Shown here: positions 48,465 through 59,360 of the stretch, piece after piece
Numbering within the stretch: the first letter of the stretch is position 1
Layout: every line of letters starts with the position of its first letter
Assembly (NCBI GenBank): GCA_028131545.1
Contig: JAOICL010000004.1
Coordinates: 62,001-126,000, forward strand
Direction: 5' to 3'
DNA length: 64,000 nt
From: Vibrio sp.
Lineage (GTDB): Bacteria > Pseudomonadota > Gammaproteobacteria > Enterobacterales > Vibrionaceae
Notes under the pieces: model-generated
Told to the model about the DNA's origin: nothing
Seen by the model: only the letters and a program-made list of their open reading frames with translations
The model's database searches: none
Translations under genes and position numbers: made by a program

Positions 48465-49247
48465 ATGGAAGTCACCATTGAACTGTTGCTCATGTTATTT
48501 TTTGTTGCAGGCATCGCTGGATTTATTGATGCCATGGCAGGAGGTGGAGGCTTAATTACTCTTCCTGCATTGTTAGCAACAGGTATGTCTCCAACACAAG
48601 CATTAGCGACGAATAAGCTGCAAGGCTCCTTTGGTAGTTTTTCAGCAACGTTATATTTTGTACGTAAAGGGATCGTTTCTTTAAAAGATATGCGTTTTGC
48701 CATTCTTTGTACTTTTATTGGTGCAGGAATCGGAGCTGAGCTGGTTCAATTTATTGAAGTCACCGTTTTAACCAGTTTGATTCCTCTCTTTTTGATTGCA
48801 ATTTCATTGTACTTTCTTTTGGCACCGCAAACGAAAGAGGTACAAGGTCCAGCTAAGTTGTCAGAGAGTGCTTTTGCTTTATGCGTGGGTGGGGGCGTCG
48901 GTTTTTATGATGGTTTTTTTGGGCCAGGAACGGGATCTATTTTTACTGTTTGTTTTGTCGCGCTCATGCATTTTCAGTTAATTGAAGCGACAGCTCGTAC
49001 TAAAGTATTGAACTTTACATCGAATATCGCTTCATTATTATTCTTTATTTTCGCCGGCCTTCCTGTATGGGAGTTAGGTCTAGTGATGGCGGTAGGTGGC
49101 TTTATTGGTGCCAGAATGGGCGCTAAAGTGGTGATAACAAAAGGACAAAAGTGGATTCGCCCTTTAGTGATTATGATGTCGATGTTAATGGCAATTAAGT
49201 TGTTATGGGGAGAGCATCATGATGTCATTGTATCTTGGTTTGGGTAA
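48465..49247 (+). CDS. TSUP (TauE/SafE, YfcA-like) family membrane permease
   Basis: Multi-TM; GFIDAMAGGGGLITLPALLATG and GFYDGFFGPGTGS repeats typical of TSUP. Confidence 0.85.
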   Translation: MEVTIELLLMLFFVAGIAGFIDAMAGGGGLITLPALLATGMSPTQALATNKLQGSFGSFSATLYFVRKGIVSLKDMRFAILCTFIGAGIGAELVQFIEVTVLTSLIPLFLIAISLYFLLAPQTKEVQGPAKLSESAFALCVGGGVGFYDGFFGPGTGSIFTVCFVALMHFQLIEATARTKVLNFTSNIASLLFFIFAGLPVWELGLVMAVGGFIGARMGAKVVITKGQKWIRPLVIMMSMLMAIKLLWGEHHDVIVSWFG

Positions 49248-49948
49248 GTTAAAAGCTGGCTCAAAGTATCGATATAAATACCAGTGGCTTCATCGAAGGA
49301 AATAGCGGGTAACTCTAAGGTAATACAGTGGTAACCTTGCTCATGACACCATGTACCAAAGGAGCCTGGTGTTTCATATCCAGCTCCGGAAACCAGCGGT
49401 AAATTCATTCTCTCTGATAACCAATGACTCAGGTTACAAGGGGCATCAACATCGACACAAGCTAAAGGTTCATGAATAGAGACAATAAATTTAGGCTTGT
49501 GATGATGAATAAATTGGCATAGTGCGTCGACTTCTGGTTCTCTAGGAGTAGCACTACCGGTTCCTATGTTTACATTTCTTTCTTTTTGTTTGGAATCCCA
49601 TCGATACACAGTCCCTCCTTTTGCCCAATTTTTAGTAGGAAACGCTCGGTTCAAGTCGACGCCATTGGCATTACTGCGTAGCCCTAATTGATTCCCATCA
49701 GGATTGGTTGACAGTATGATATCGTGTTTTAAATGATGAAGTTGAATACTTCTTAACGCACAAGAAAGCAAGGAAATGGACATACTTTCATCCCCGTGCA
49801 TTCCAGCAAAAATTAATCCAGTTTCTTTGTTTCTGTGTTTTGCAGGAAAGTAGAGTAAAGGGGCGCCTAATGTAGAGGCCCCATATTGCTTCGGGAATTC
49901 GTCAAACGTACCACGTTCTGGAATAGGTCTTTGCGTCATATCAGTCAC
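49217..49948 (-). CDS. mpaA: Murein tripeptide amidase MpaA (M14-like zinc carboxypeptidase)
   Basis: HGDE zinc motif, NPDGNQLGLRSNANGVDLNRAFPTKNW, SIHEPLACVD; strong resemblance to E. coli MpaA. Confidence 0.88.
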   Translation of the reverse strand: MTDMTQRPIPERGTFDEFPKQYGASTLGAPLLYFPAKHRNKETGLIFAGMHGDESMSISLLSCALRSIQLHHLKHDIILSTNPDGNQLGLRSNANGVDLNRAFPTKNWAKGGTVYRWDSKQKERNVNIGTGSATPREPEVDALCQFIHHHKPKFIVSIHEPLACVDVDAPCNLSHWLSERMNLPLVSGAGYETPGSFGTWCHEQGYHCITLELPAISFDEATGIYIDTLSQLLTYPNQDTMTS

Positions 49949-50077
49949 ATAATTTAAGAGGAACGCTATTATTGTGACACACTACGGCTGAACCGATAAA
50001 TAAATCGACGTATTATTCACAGTGTAAATATTTTATTCCCTATACAGCTTATTATAATCAGATGAGCCATAAATAAA

Positions 50078-51745
50078 ATGACAAGGATGAACATGAAAAA
50101 GAGTAGTAGGTTAAAAAACACGACATCTAAAAAACGATGTTCAAAAGGTATTATTTCAGCAAGTATAGTCGCATCATTATTCACTTCTCTTTCTTATGCT
50201 GCTCAGATTCCAGAAGGGGTTGAACTTGCAAAAGAGCAATACCTAGTTCGTAATAATGATGCAGATGTAGCAACATTAGATCCACCAAGAGCGGAAGGTC
50301 TACCTGAAATGCACGTTTTACGTGATCTTTTTGAAGGTTTAGTGATTCAAGACTCTGATGGTAATGTTATCCCTGGTGTTGCAACGTCTTGGGAAACCAG
50401 TGATAACCAAACATTCACCTTTCAATTACGTGAAGATGCAAAGTGGTCTGATGGCACTTTAATTACTGCAAATGATTTTGTGTACTCAATTAAGCGCGCA
50501 GTGAACCCGGAGTTCGGTGCTGAAAATGGCTGGTATTATAAGATGACTCAAATCAAGAATATGAAAAATATTCTTGCCGGTGAGGCAGCAGTAGACAGTC
50601 TAGGGGTTACCGCAAAAGGTAAGCATACCATCGTGTTCACTCTTGAACAGCCAGTACCTTATTTCGTCCCTATGTTAGCTCATTCTTCTTTCATGCCAGT
50701 ACCAAAGCATGCGATTGAAGAGTATGGTGAAGAGTGGTTAAAGCCTGAGAATTTAATTTCAAACGGTGCGTTTACCGTTGAAAAGCGAATCATTAATGAA
50801 CGAATTGAGTTGGTCAAAAACCCGAACTATTGGGATCATGCAAATACCGTTATAGATAAAGTCACTTTCCTTTCGATTGAAAGTCAAAATTCGTCATTAA
50901 CTCGCTTTAAATCCGGTGAAATAGATATTACTTCAGATGTTCCTGCTCAAATGGCAAAGGCATTGAAATCTGAAAGCGAATACACTGTGACACCTTTACT
51001 TTGTACCGAGTATTACGCTTTTAATACTCAGAGGAAGCCATTTGATGATGCGCGTGTTCGTAAAGCGATTTCTTACTCTGTTTTAAGGGATGTGATTACG
51101 AATGGTGTCACTCAAGTTGGTAATCTTCCAGCTTATACGTTTACTCATAAACATGTTGCTGGCTTTAAAGCTTCTGCACCTGAGTACAGTCAATGGACAC
51201 AAGAACAACGTAATAAAAAAGCGAAAGATCTACTAAATGATGCGGGCTATGGAAAAGATAACCCACTTAAGTTTGATTTAGTTTATCCATCCAGTGATAA
51301 AAACAAGTCGGTTGCTGTTGCGATTGCTTCTATGTTGAAGAAAAACTTAGGCATCGATGTGGTTTTAGAAAATCAAGAATGGAAAGCGTATCTTGCAACA
51401 CGTAAGGCGGGCGAGTTTGATGTATTACGAGCATCTTGGTGTGGTGATTATAATGAACCATCAACATTTTTATCTTTAATGACTTCAGGTAATAGTGGTA
51501 ATCGAGCTTTCTTTAAAAATACAACTTATGATGAGTTGATTGATCAATCATTAACGGCACCTTCAGCCAATGCACGTAATAAAATTTACGATCAGGCTGA
51601 GCAAGTACTTGCGACAGAAATGCCTTTAGCCCCAATTTATTTCCATATGCAAGCTCGTATGGTAAGAGATAATGTGGGTGGATTCCCCGTGAATAATGTA
51701 GAAGGTCGAATTTACTCTAAAGACTTGTATATAAAAGCGTTATAA
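50078..51745 (+). CDS. Peptide ABC transporter substrate-binding protein (OppA/MppA-like)
   Basis: Cleavable signal peptide (SLSYAAQIPEGV), SBP family 5; divergently adjacent to mpaA; several possible start codons between 50078 and 50093. Confidence 0.85.
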   Translation: MTRMNMKKSSRLKNTTSKKRCSKGIISASIVASLFTSLSYAAQIPEGVELAKEQYLVRNNDADVATLDPPRAEGLPEMHVLRDLFEGLVIQDSDGNVIPGVATSWETSDNQTFTFQLREDAKWSDGTLITANDFVYSIKRAVNPEFGAENGWYYKMTQIKNMKNILAGEAAVDSLGVTAKGKHTIVFTLEQPVPYFVPMLAHSSFMPVPKHAIEEYGEEWLKPENLISNGAFTVEKRIINERIELVKNPNYWDHANTVIDKVTFLSIESQNSSLTRFKSGEIDITSDVPAQMAKALKSESEYTVTPLLCTEYYAFNTQRKPFDDARVRKAISYSVLRDVITNGVTQVGNLPAYTFTHKHVAGFKASAPEYSQWTQEQRNKKAKDLLNDAGYGKDNPLKFDLVYPSSDKNKSVAVAIASMLKKNLGIDVVLENQEWKAYLATRKAGEFDVLRASWCGDYNEPSTFLSLMTSGNSGNRAFFKNTTYDELIDQSLTAPSANARNKIYDQAEQVLATEMPLAPIYFHMQARMVRDNVGGFPVNNVEGRIYSKDLYIKAL

Positions 51746-51783
51746 ATAGTATTTAATGAATTAATTAGGATTGAACACGACCT

Positions 51784-52458
51784 ATGAATCTAAGTTGGCA
51801 CGATATTATTGGAGATGAAAGTCAGCAACCTTATTTCCAAGAAACCTTATCATTTATAAAAGATGAGAGAGTCCAGGGGAAGGTTATTTACCCTCCAGAA
51901 GTGGATGTGTTCAATGCATTTAAGTTAACGGAATTCTCGGAAATTAAAGTGGTGATTCTAGGTCAAGATCCCTACCATGGCCCTAATCAAGCACATGGTT
52001 TGTGTTTTTCGGTATTGCCTGGAATTAAGGTACCTCCTTCGTTAATGAATATTTATAAGGAATTAGCGGAAGATATCGATGGCTTCGCTATTCCTACTCA
52101 TGGATTTTTAGAATCTTGGGCTGAACAAGGGGTATTGATGTTAAATACGGTACTAACTGTTGAGGAAGGTAAGGCTCATTCACATGCAAAAAAAACAGGA
52201 TGGGAAACCTACACCAGTGCGGTCATCGAAGCGATTAATCATTACCATGAAGGCGTGGTCTTTATGCTTTGGGGAGCTCATGCTCAAAAAAAGGGTAAAG
52301 CAATAGATAGAAATAAGCATTGTGTCTTAACAGCGCCACATCCATCACCTCTTTCTGCTCATCGTGGCTTTCTAGGGTGTCGTCATTTTTCCATGGCGAA
52401 CCAATATCTATTGATGACCGGGAAGGAAGCCATTCATTGGGCTATTACTGAGCCATAG
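51784..52458 (+). CDS. ung: Uracil-DNA glycosylase
   Basis: [27 protein letters not shown]. Confidence 0.97.
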   Translation: MNLSWHDIIGDESQQPYFQETLSFIKDERVQGKVIYPPEVDVFNAFKLTEFSEIKVVILGQDPYHGPNQAHGLCFSVLPGIKVPPSLMNIYKELAEDIDGFAIPTHGFLESWAEQGVLMLNTVLTVEEGKAHSHAKKTGWETYTSAVIEAINHYHEGVVFMLWGAHAQKKGKAIDRNKHCVLTAPHPSPLSAHRGFLGCRHFSMANQYLLMTGKEAIHWAITEP

Positions 52459-52473
52459 ATACAGCCTTTAGGT

Positions 52474-52502
52474 AAAAAGCACGCTTTATCGCGTGCTTTT
52501 TC
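52474..52502. terminator. Terminator between ung and the DUF3545 gene
   Basis: AAAAAGCACGC TTTATC GCGTGCTTTTT. Confidence 0.85.
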
Positions 52503-52515
52503 TATAGATGTGTAT

Positions 52516-52701
52516 TTAATACAAATTGAGTTCATCGAGTTCTGAAGAGTCGAATCCTAACTCCTTGAGTTCTTGTTGTAAGCGCTTTTTATCCTTTAAA
52601 GCTTCGATTTCACGCCATTTACGTTTCGCAGGCTTTGAGCGTTTCGTTTTAGGTAATTCAAATTCAACATAATCATCAAGTTGTTGTAATGTATCCAGCA
52701 T
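52516..52701 (-). CDS. Small DUF3545-like protein
   Basis: 61 aa; basic core RSKPAKRKWREIEALKDKKRLQQEL; distinct conserved-looking composition and immediately convergent to ung. Confidence 0.6.
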   Translation of the reverse strand: MLDTLQQLDDYVEFELPKTKRSKPAKRKWREIEALKDKKRLQQELKELGFDSSELDELNLY

Positions 52702-53059
52702 AAGTCACCTCACTGTGTTCTGTTTTTGGATAATGCTTTGTATCAACTTCCTTTGCATTGATGATAATGACAACCAGACGGTAAATAGGGTGTAGAGCAC
52801 TATTTACTGAATATGTGCTACTTCCTCGTACGCAAAATTATCAATGCATCAAGATACATAAGCTTATTTAAATAAATACCATACCTTTATAAAGTTTATC
52901 TTTTTTTCGTGTCGTATTTGTGACAGGTAGTGATTTTTTTTATAAATTTTTGTTTGACCCGTCACAAAGATTATAAGAGCTAATAGAGCTCATCATTATT
53001 GGCATAGACTATTTACAGAGCTCGATTTGTAATCAAAACATATAAGGAAAAACTTAAGG

Positions 53060-54493
53060 ATGAGTGAGATCCTATATATATTTGCCGACCTGTATTGGGG
53101 CGGGTGGTTAATTTATGCATTGGTTGGTACTGGGGCATATTTTACTTATAAACTCGACTTCATACAGTTTCGTTATTTTAAGCATTCTTTTTTTGTTATT
53201 ACCGCTCGTTCTCAACGAAAGGGCAAGACAATCAGTTCTTTTCAAGCTTTATGTACTGGTTTAGCGGCCAGAATTGGTATCGGTAATATCGTCGGGGTTG
53301 GGTTAGCGATAAGCGTTGGAGGGCCTGGCGCTGCATTTTGGATGTGGATGACTGCTTTATTAGGAATGGCCACATCCTTCGCTGAAAGCACGTTGGCGCA
53401 ACTATTTAAGACACAAGATGAGGCTGGATATTTTCGCGGTGGTCCCGCTTATTATATCCAGCGTGGACTTGGAATGAAAAAAATGGGGATGCTATTCTCC
53501 TTCATTTTAATTATTACCTTTGGCTTTGTGTTTAATGCCGTCCAATCGAATGCATTGTCTTTAGCGGTCGAAGAATCTTTTAACCTTCACCCTCTTTATA
53601 TGATGTTGCCGTTGTCTATATTCACAATGTATGTTGTTTTTGGTGGATTAAAGCGGATCGTAAAATGGCTAGAAATCATTGTACCGATAATGGCATTAGC
53701 CTACCTTTCAGTGGCTTTATATATTATTTTTATTCATATAGAGCAAGTACCGAGTGTCTTTCTTCTGATTATTCGCGCCGCTTTTGGCTTAGAAGAAATG
53801 TTCGCAGGCGCTGTGGGGTATGGCATCGCACAAACGTTAGTACATGGTATTAAGCGAGGGCTATTTTCAAATGAAGCTGGGATTGGATCCACACCCAATG
53901 CTGCCGCGACAGCAAAAGCCTTTCCTCCTCACCCTGTATCCCAAGGTTATGTGCAAATGCTCGGTGTTTTTATTGATACCATTGTTATTTGTACTGCGAC
54001 CGTTTTTATTATCCTGTTATCAGATGTACATATGTTAAATCATGGAGCATTAAGTTCTGTAATGACACAGCAAGCCATTATTAGAGAGCTGGGTGATGTT
54101 GGTGGGTATTTTGTGATGACGGCATTATTTGTTTTTGCTTTTACCTCTATTATTGCAAATTACTCTTATGCTGAAACTAACATTATGATCTTAACTAAAA
54201 ATACAACGCTCCCTTTGAGCTTTGTTCGCTGGGGGGTGATCCTATCCGTTGGTGCCGGGGCGTTTATGACATTACCAACGGTATGGGCTTTAGTTGATGT
54301 GTTTATGGGGTTAATGGCTACGATGAACTTTGCAGCACTTTTACTGTTATCACCGGTTATCATCAAGCTTACAAAGGATTATAATCGTCAATTAAAGATC
54401 GGGAAATTACCCGTGTTCAAAATAAGAGACTTTCCTGAACTAAAGAACCAGATCGATCATGAGGTATGGGGAGAAAAAAATCCTCACTTATAG
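53060..54493 (+). CDS. Alanine/glycine:cation symporter (AGCS) family protein
   Basis: GLAARIGIGNIVGVGLAI, LFSNEAGIGSTPNAAATA; next to yaaA as yaaJ is in E. coli. Confidence 0.9.
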   Translation: MSEILYIFADLYWGGWLIYALVGTGAYFTYKLDFIQFRYFKHSFFVITARSQRKGKTISSFQALCTGLAARIGIGNIVGVGLAISVGGPGAAFWMWMTALLGMATSFAESTLAQLFKTQDEAGYFRGGPAYYIQRGLGMKKMGMLFSFILIITFGFVFNAVQSNALSLAVEESFNLHPLYMMLPLSIFTMYVVFGGLKRIVKWLEIIVPIMALAYLSVALYIIFIHIEQVPSVFLLIIRAAFGLEEMFAGAVGYGIAQTLVHGIKRGLFSNEAGIGSTPNAAATAKAFPPHPVSQGYVQMLGVFIDTIVICTATVFIILLSDVHMLNHGALSSVMTQQAIIRELGDVGGYFVMTALFVFAFTSIIANYSYAETNIMILTKNTTLPLSFVRWGVILSVGAGAFMTLPTVWALVDVFMGLMATMNFAALLLLSPVIIKLTKDYNRQLKIGKLPVFKIRDFPELKNQIDHEVWGEKNPHL

Positions 54494-54569
54494 GTAGGTC
54501 ATGTGTTTATTTGGTCAGCTTGAATGATAAACAAAAAAGGAAAGCTCGGATTATAAAGGATATTTTATT

Positions 54570-55349
54570 ATGTTAATTGTTGTCTCGCCGGCAAAGACAT
54601 TGGATTATGAATCTCCAATACAGCATCAAGACTATACACTTCCTGATCTTGTCGCTCACTCAGCTGAACTTATTGAGCAATGTCGTCACCTTACACCTAG
54701 TGATATTGCGACTTTAATGAAAGTCAGTGATAAAATTGCGGCTTTAAATGCAGCTCGTTTTGAACAATGGAGTCCAGAATTCAATTTTGATAACGCTAAA
54801 CAAGCGATCTTTGCGTTCAAAGGGGATGTGTATACTGGACTCGATGCGGAAACGTTACCTGAACAGTCACTCGCTTATACTCAACATCATCTGAGAATGC
54901 TATCGGGATTATATGGTCTATTGAGGCCATTAGATTTAATGCAGCCTTATCGTTTAGAAATGGGAACAAAGCTGAAAAACGATCGAGGAAGTAATTTATA
55001 CCAATTTTGGGATAATTTAATTACTACTGAATTAAATAAGCAGTTAACTGAAACAGATAGTCAGTATCTGGTGAATCTAGCTTCTAATGAATACTTTAAA
55101 GCCGTTAAAACAAAAAAACTGCAAGCCGATGTGATTACACCTATCTTTAAAGATTGTAAAAATGGGCAATATAAAGTGATTAGCTTCTATGCGAAAAAAG
55201 CACGAGGGATGATGGCGAGGTATCTTATCGACAATCAAATTAATAAGATAGAAGAACTGAAAAAATTTGATGTTGCAGGCTATTACTTTTGTGAAGAAGA
55301 GTCGAGTGCAAAGGACATCGTATTTAAAAGAGAAGAACAAATAAAATAA
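54570..55349 (+). CDS. yaaA: Peroxide stress protein YaaA
   Basis: [37 protein letters not shown]. Confidence 0.95.
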   Translation: MLIVVSPAKTLDYESPIQHQDYTLPDLVAHSAELIEQCRHLTPSDIATLMKVSDKIAALNAARFEQWSPEFNFDNAKQAIFAFKGDVYTGLDAETLPEQSLAYTQHHLRMLSGLYGLLRPLDLMQPYRLEMGTKLKNDRGSNLYQFWDNLITTELNKQLTETDSQYLVNLASNEYFKAVKTKKLQADVITPIFKDCKNGQYKVISFYAKKARGMMARYLIDNQINKIEELKKFDVAGYYFCEEESSAKDIVFKREEQIK

Positions 55350-56152
55350 TGTCTGGTTCTCTAAAGCAGGGTATCAAGTTATTTGATACCCATTGCCATT
55401 TTGATTTTGAACCCTTTAGGCATGGTTTTAATGATCATCTTCTAGAGGCTAAATCGAATCATGTTGATCGTTTTTTGATTCCATCGGTCGGTTTGGGAAA
55501 TTGGGATCGAGTACAGCAGTTATCTTCTCAATATGATGATATTTATCATGCCCTTGGTATCCACCCTTACTTTTTAAGTAATGCGTTCTCAATTGGACAG
55601 CAACTTCAGTCTTTACCTCTTTATATTGAACGTCGTCTTCCTTGTTGTGTCGCCGTTGGTGAATGTGGCTTGGATGCCTTTGTTGATACTCCTCTAAATG
55701 ATCAAGAAAGGGTGTTGTTACTCCAAATACATTTAGCAAAAAATGCACGGCTACCTTTAATATTACATTCTAGAAAAGCCGATCAACGTATTTTAGCTTT
55801 GTTAAAAAAGGAAAAGTTCACTTACGGAGGAGTACTGCATGGTTTTTCAGGAAGTCGACAGCAGGCAGATGCTTTTATTCAATTAGGCTTTTATATTGGT
55901 GTTGGTGGTGTGATTACTTATCCTCGAGCCAGCAAAACACGTAAGGCTATTGAACAACTCCCTATAGAATGTTTGGTGCTAGAAACCGATTCACCCGATA
56001 TGCCAATCAACGGCTATCAAGGACAGATCAATCACCCTAAGTATTTAAAGCATATTTTAGATGCCCTCTCTATGATTAAAGATAGACCTAGCCAAGAAAT
56101 ATCGGAAATAGTGTGGAATAACAGTCATATCGCGTTTAAAATTTCTATGTAG
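55349..56152 (+). CDS. TatD family deoxyribonuclease (YjjV-like)
   Basis: FDTHCHFDF, ETDSPDMP; start overlaps the yaaA stop (TAATG). Confidence 0.88.
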   Translation: MSGSLKQGIKLFDTHCHFDFEPFRHGFNDHLLEAKSNHVDRFLIPSVGLGNWDRVQQLSSQYDDIYHALGIHPYFLSNAFSIGQQLQSLPLYIERRLPCCVAVGECGLDAFVDTPLNDQERVLLLQIHLAKNARLPLILHSRKADQRILALLKKEKFTYGGVLHGFSGSRQQADAFIQLGFYIGVGGVITYPRASKTRKAIEQLPIECLVLETDSPDMPINGYQGQINHPKYLKHILDALSMIKDRPSQEISEIVWNNSHIAFKISM

Positions 56153-56312
56153 TTAGGAATTCAAATAGAAATATCAAGCTTGAAAGTTATACTTAAGCGC
56201 ACTAACAAATTGTTTTCACTTGAGTTAGGTCTATTTATTCAGAATTTTGATAAATAACCCACGTTTTTGGGCTGATATAAGTTCACTTTATTTTGTCTTT
56301 ATTGTGTAAATT

Positions 56313-56353
56313 TGTGATACATGTCCATCTTTTACTTGTGAGATGACTATAAT
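56313..56353 (+). promoter_or_regulatory. Candidate nupC promoter with CRP-like site
   Basis: TATAAT at 56348-56353; TGTGATACATGTCCAT centred at 56320.5, about -40 relative to a predicted start near 56360. Confidence 0.35.
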
Positions 56354-56446
56354 ACGTCGCATTCTATGAATGTGCAGGGCTGATATGTCAGCGTTGCAGA
56401 TAATGAATTTAATTATCATATTTGAACCCAATAGAGGAATTAGCCA

Positions 56447-57709
56447 ATGGGCTTGTTAATGAGCATAGTGGGTATGGCAGTACTGATCGGTGTTGCTGTT
56501 CTGCTTTCTGAAAATCGTAAAGCAATTAACCTAAGAACAGTTGGTGGCGCGTTTGTTATCCAATTCTTACTAGGTGCGTTTATTTTATATAGTGAAACAG
56601 GTAGCCAGTTATTATCTAACTTAACCGCAGGCATCCAGAACATCATTGACTACGGTAAAGAAGGCATTGGCTTTATGTTCGGTAGCCTGGTGAACTTTTC
56701 TGTTGATGGCATTGGTTTTATCTTTGCTTTCCAAGTGCTTCCTACTCTTATCTTCTTCTCGGCACTTATCTCTGTATTGTACTACGTTGGCATCATGCAG
56801 TGGGTGATTCGTATCCTAGGCGGTGGCTTACAGAAAGTATTAGGTACTTCTCGTGCAGAATCTATGTCTGCAGCAGCCAATATCTTTGTTGGTCAAACTG
56901 AAGCGCCACTGGTTGTTCGTCCATTCATTCCTAAAATGACGGAATCAGAACTATTTGCCATTATGTGTGGTGGTTTAGCGTCGGTTGCTGGTGGTGTTAT
57001 GGCTGGTTATGCATCTATGGGTGTACCACTAGAGTATTTAGTCGCGGCTTCTTTTATGGCTGCTCCAGGTGGCTTATTATTCGCTAAAATCATCAAACCA
57101 GAAGTTGATACTCCTGAAGACAATACGAACATTGAAATTGATGGTGGCGACAACAAACCAGTGAATGTTATTGATGCTGCTGCAAGTGGTGCATCAACAG
57201 GTTTACTATTAGCGGCAAACGTCGGTGCAATGTTACTGGCATTTATCGGTTTGATTGCTTTGGTTAATGGTGCTCTTGGTGGTATCGGTGGTTGGTTTGG
57301 TATGGAAAACCTAAGCCTAGAACTACTATTAGGTTGGGTTTTTGCTCCTGTTGCTTTCCTAATCGGTGTTCCATGGGAAGAAGCAAACCTTGCTGGTTCT
57401 TTCATTGGTCAAAAAATTGTTTTGAATGAATTTGTTGCTTACTTAAACTTCGTTCCTTACATTGGTGAAAATGCACAGGCAGTAGCTGAAACAGGAACTC
57501 AACTTTCAGAGAAAACGATTGCAATCATTTCCTTTGCTCTATGTGGTTTTGCGAATATTTCTTCGATTGCTATCCTACTAGGTGGTTTAGGTAGCCTAGC
57601 GCCAAATCGTCGTAGTGATATTGCGAAGATGGGTGTGAAAGCTGTAGTCGCAGGTACATTATCAAACTTAATGGCAGCAACCATTGCTGGGTTCTTTATC
57701 TCATTCTAA
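56447..57709 (+). CDS. nupC: Concentrative nucleoside transporter (CNT) NupC family
   Basis: [58 protein letters not shown]. Confidence 0.93.
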   Translation: MGLLMSIVGMAVLIGVAVLLSENRKAINLRTVGGAFVIQFLLGAFILYSETGSQLLSNLTAGIQNIIDYGKEGIGFMFGSLVNFSVDGIGFIFAFQVLPTLIFFSALISVLYYVGIMQWVIRILGGGLQKVLGTSRAESMSAAANIFVGQTEAPLVVRPFIPKMTESELFAIMCGGLASVAGGVMAGYASMGVPLEYLVAASFMAAPGGLLFAKIIKPEVDTPEDNTNIEIDGGDNKPVNVIDAAASGASTGLLLAANVGAMLLAFIGLIALVNGALGGIGGWFGMENLSLELLLGWVFAPVAFLIGVPWEEANLAGSFIGQKIVLNEFVAYLNFVPYIGENAQAVAETGTQLSEKTIAIISFALCGFANISSIAILLGGLGSLAPNRRSDIAKMGVKAVVAGTLSNLMAATIAGFFISF

Positions 57710-57756
57710 TGTGAACATATTTGAATGAACTAAAGATTACTTTAGCGTTTATAAAG

Positions 57757-57785
57757 AAAACGGCTCCTAATTAGGAGCCGTTTTT
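57757..57785 (+). terminator. Terminator after nupC
   Basis: AAAACGGCTCCTAATTAGGAGCCGTTTTT. Confidence 0.88.
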
Positions 57786-57859
57786 ATTTAATGTTAAGCA
57801 GGAGAACTGTCATCTCCTTGTATATACTTTGAACATTATCATTGTTTGTGGAGTATAAA

Positions 57860-58030
57860 ATGAATGAAGTTTTATTAGCGACTCTTGCTGGATTGGCTGT
57901 GGGTGTTTTATTTACGGCATTGAAGCTCCCGATTCCAGCACCTCCCGTGTTATCAGGTGTCATGGGGATTGTGGGGGTTTATGCTGGCAGCTTAATTTAT
58001 CAGTGGCTTGTCCAAACTTTTTTTTCTTAA
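57860..58030 (+). CDS. XapX domain-containing protein
   Basis: 56 aa from ATG 57860, two hydrophobic segments, KLPIPAPPVLSGVMGIVGVYAG typical of XapX. Confidence 0.8.
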   Translation: MNEVLLATLAGLAVGVLFTALKLPIPAPPVLSGVMGIVGVYAGSLIYQWLVQTFFS

Positions 58031-58079
58031 GTGGCGAGCTAAACCTTAAATTCTCAGAACAACTAAGGATAAGCATATT

Positions 58080-59300
58080 ATGAAGAGAGCATTTATATTG
58101 GTATTAGACTCTTTTGGAGTCGGTGCAACAAAGGATGCGCCTAAGTTTGGTGATGAGGGTTCAGATACGTTTGGGCATATTGCTCAGTTTTGTGCCCAAG
58201 GAAAAGCAGATACAGAAACAAGGTCTGGAGTGTTATCACTACCAAACCTAGCGACATTGGGTTTGTATCATACTCACCAAGAATCAACAGGCTCCTTCGC
58301 TGATGGTTATATACCCACTAATGAGATCATTGGTGCTTATAGCCATGCTGAAGAGCTTTCATCAGGTAAAGATACTCCATCAGGTCATTGGGAGATGGCT
58401 GGTGTACCGGTATTATTTGATTGGGGTTACTTCACCGACAAAACCAACAGTTTTCCACAGGAGTTGCTCGATCGATTAGTTGAGAAGGCGAATCTACCGG
58501 GTTATCTTGGTAACTGTCATGCATCGGGCACTCAAATCTTGGATGATTTAGCTGAAGAGCATATGAAAACAGGGAAACCAATCTTTTATACATCGGCAGA
58601 TTCTGTTTTTCAGATAGCGTGTCATGAAGAAACCTATGGGTTGGATAACCTCTTGAGACTGTGTGACATCGTACGAGAAGAATTAGAAGGTTATAATATT
58701 GGTCGAGTGATTGCTCGTCCATTTGTTGGTTCGAAAGAAACGGGGTTTGCTAGAACGGGTAATCGTCGTGACCTTTCTGTGGAGCCGCCAGCGGTGACTG
58801 TTTTACAAAAACTGGTCGATGAGAAGAAGGGAGACGTTGTCTCTGTTGGTAAAATTGCGGATATTTACGCTCATTGCGGTATTACGAAAAAAATAAAAGC
58901 GACAGGGTTAGATAAGCTGTTTGATGCAACGCTCGACGAAGTCAATCAAGCGAAAGAGAATACGATCGTTTTTACCAATTTTGTTGATTTTGACTCCGCT
59001 TATGGGCATCGTCGTGATGTAGCAGGGTATGCTGCAGCACTAGAGTATTTTGATACCAGATTGCCAGAATTACTGAACATCATGCAAGAGGATGATATTC
59101 TGATATTAACTGCAGATCATGGTTGTGACCCAACATGGCCAGGCACGGATCATACGAGAGAACATGTGCCTGTTTTACTTTATGGTAAAAAAGTACCGGC
59201 GGGCAGTTTAGGTCGCCGAGATACGTTTGCGGACATTGGTCAAACATTAGCGTCTTACTTTGATACAACGCCAATGGATTATGGTAAGAATATGCTATAA
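58080..59300 (+). CDS. deoB: Phosphopentomutase
   Basis: [58 protein letters not shown]. Confidence 0.97.
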   Translation: MKRAFILVLDSFGVGATKDAPKFGDEGSDTFGHIAQFCAQGKADTETRSGVLSLPNLATLGLYHTHQESTGSFADGYIPTNEIIGAYSHAEELSSGKDTPSGHWEMAGVPVLFDWGYFTDKTNSFPQELLDRLVEKANLPGYLGNCHASGTQILDDLAEEHMKTGKPIFYTSADSVFQIACHEETYGLDNLLRLCDIVREELEGYNIGRVIARPFVGSKETGFARTGNRRDLSVEPPAVTVLQKLVDEKKGDVVSVGKIADIYAHCGITKKIKATGLDKLFDATLDEVNQAKENTIVFTNFVDFDSAYGHRRDVAGYAAALEYFDTRLPELLNIMQEDDILILTADHGCDPTWPGTDHTREHVPVLLYGKKVPAGSLGRRDTFADIGQTLASYFDTTPMDYGKNML

Positions 59301-59360
59301 AAGTCGATTCTCTTAAAGTATGCCGATAAGTTGAGTTGTATTTATCATCCCATACATAGA

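Noticed and set aside
52702-53059. Possible glycine riboswitch upstream of the AGCS symporter
   Set aside because: Some Vibrio symporter genes have tandem glycine riboswitches, but I could not find the conserved glycine aptamer core here
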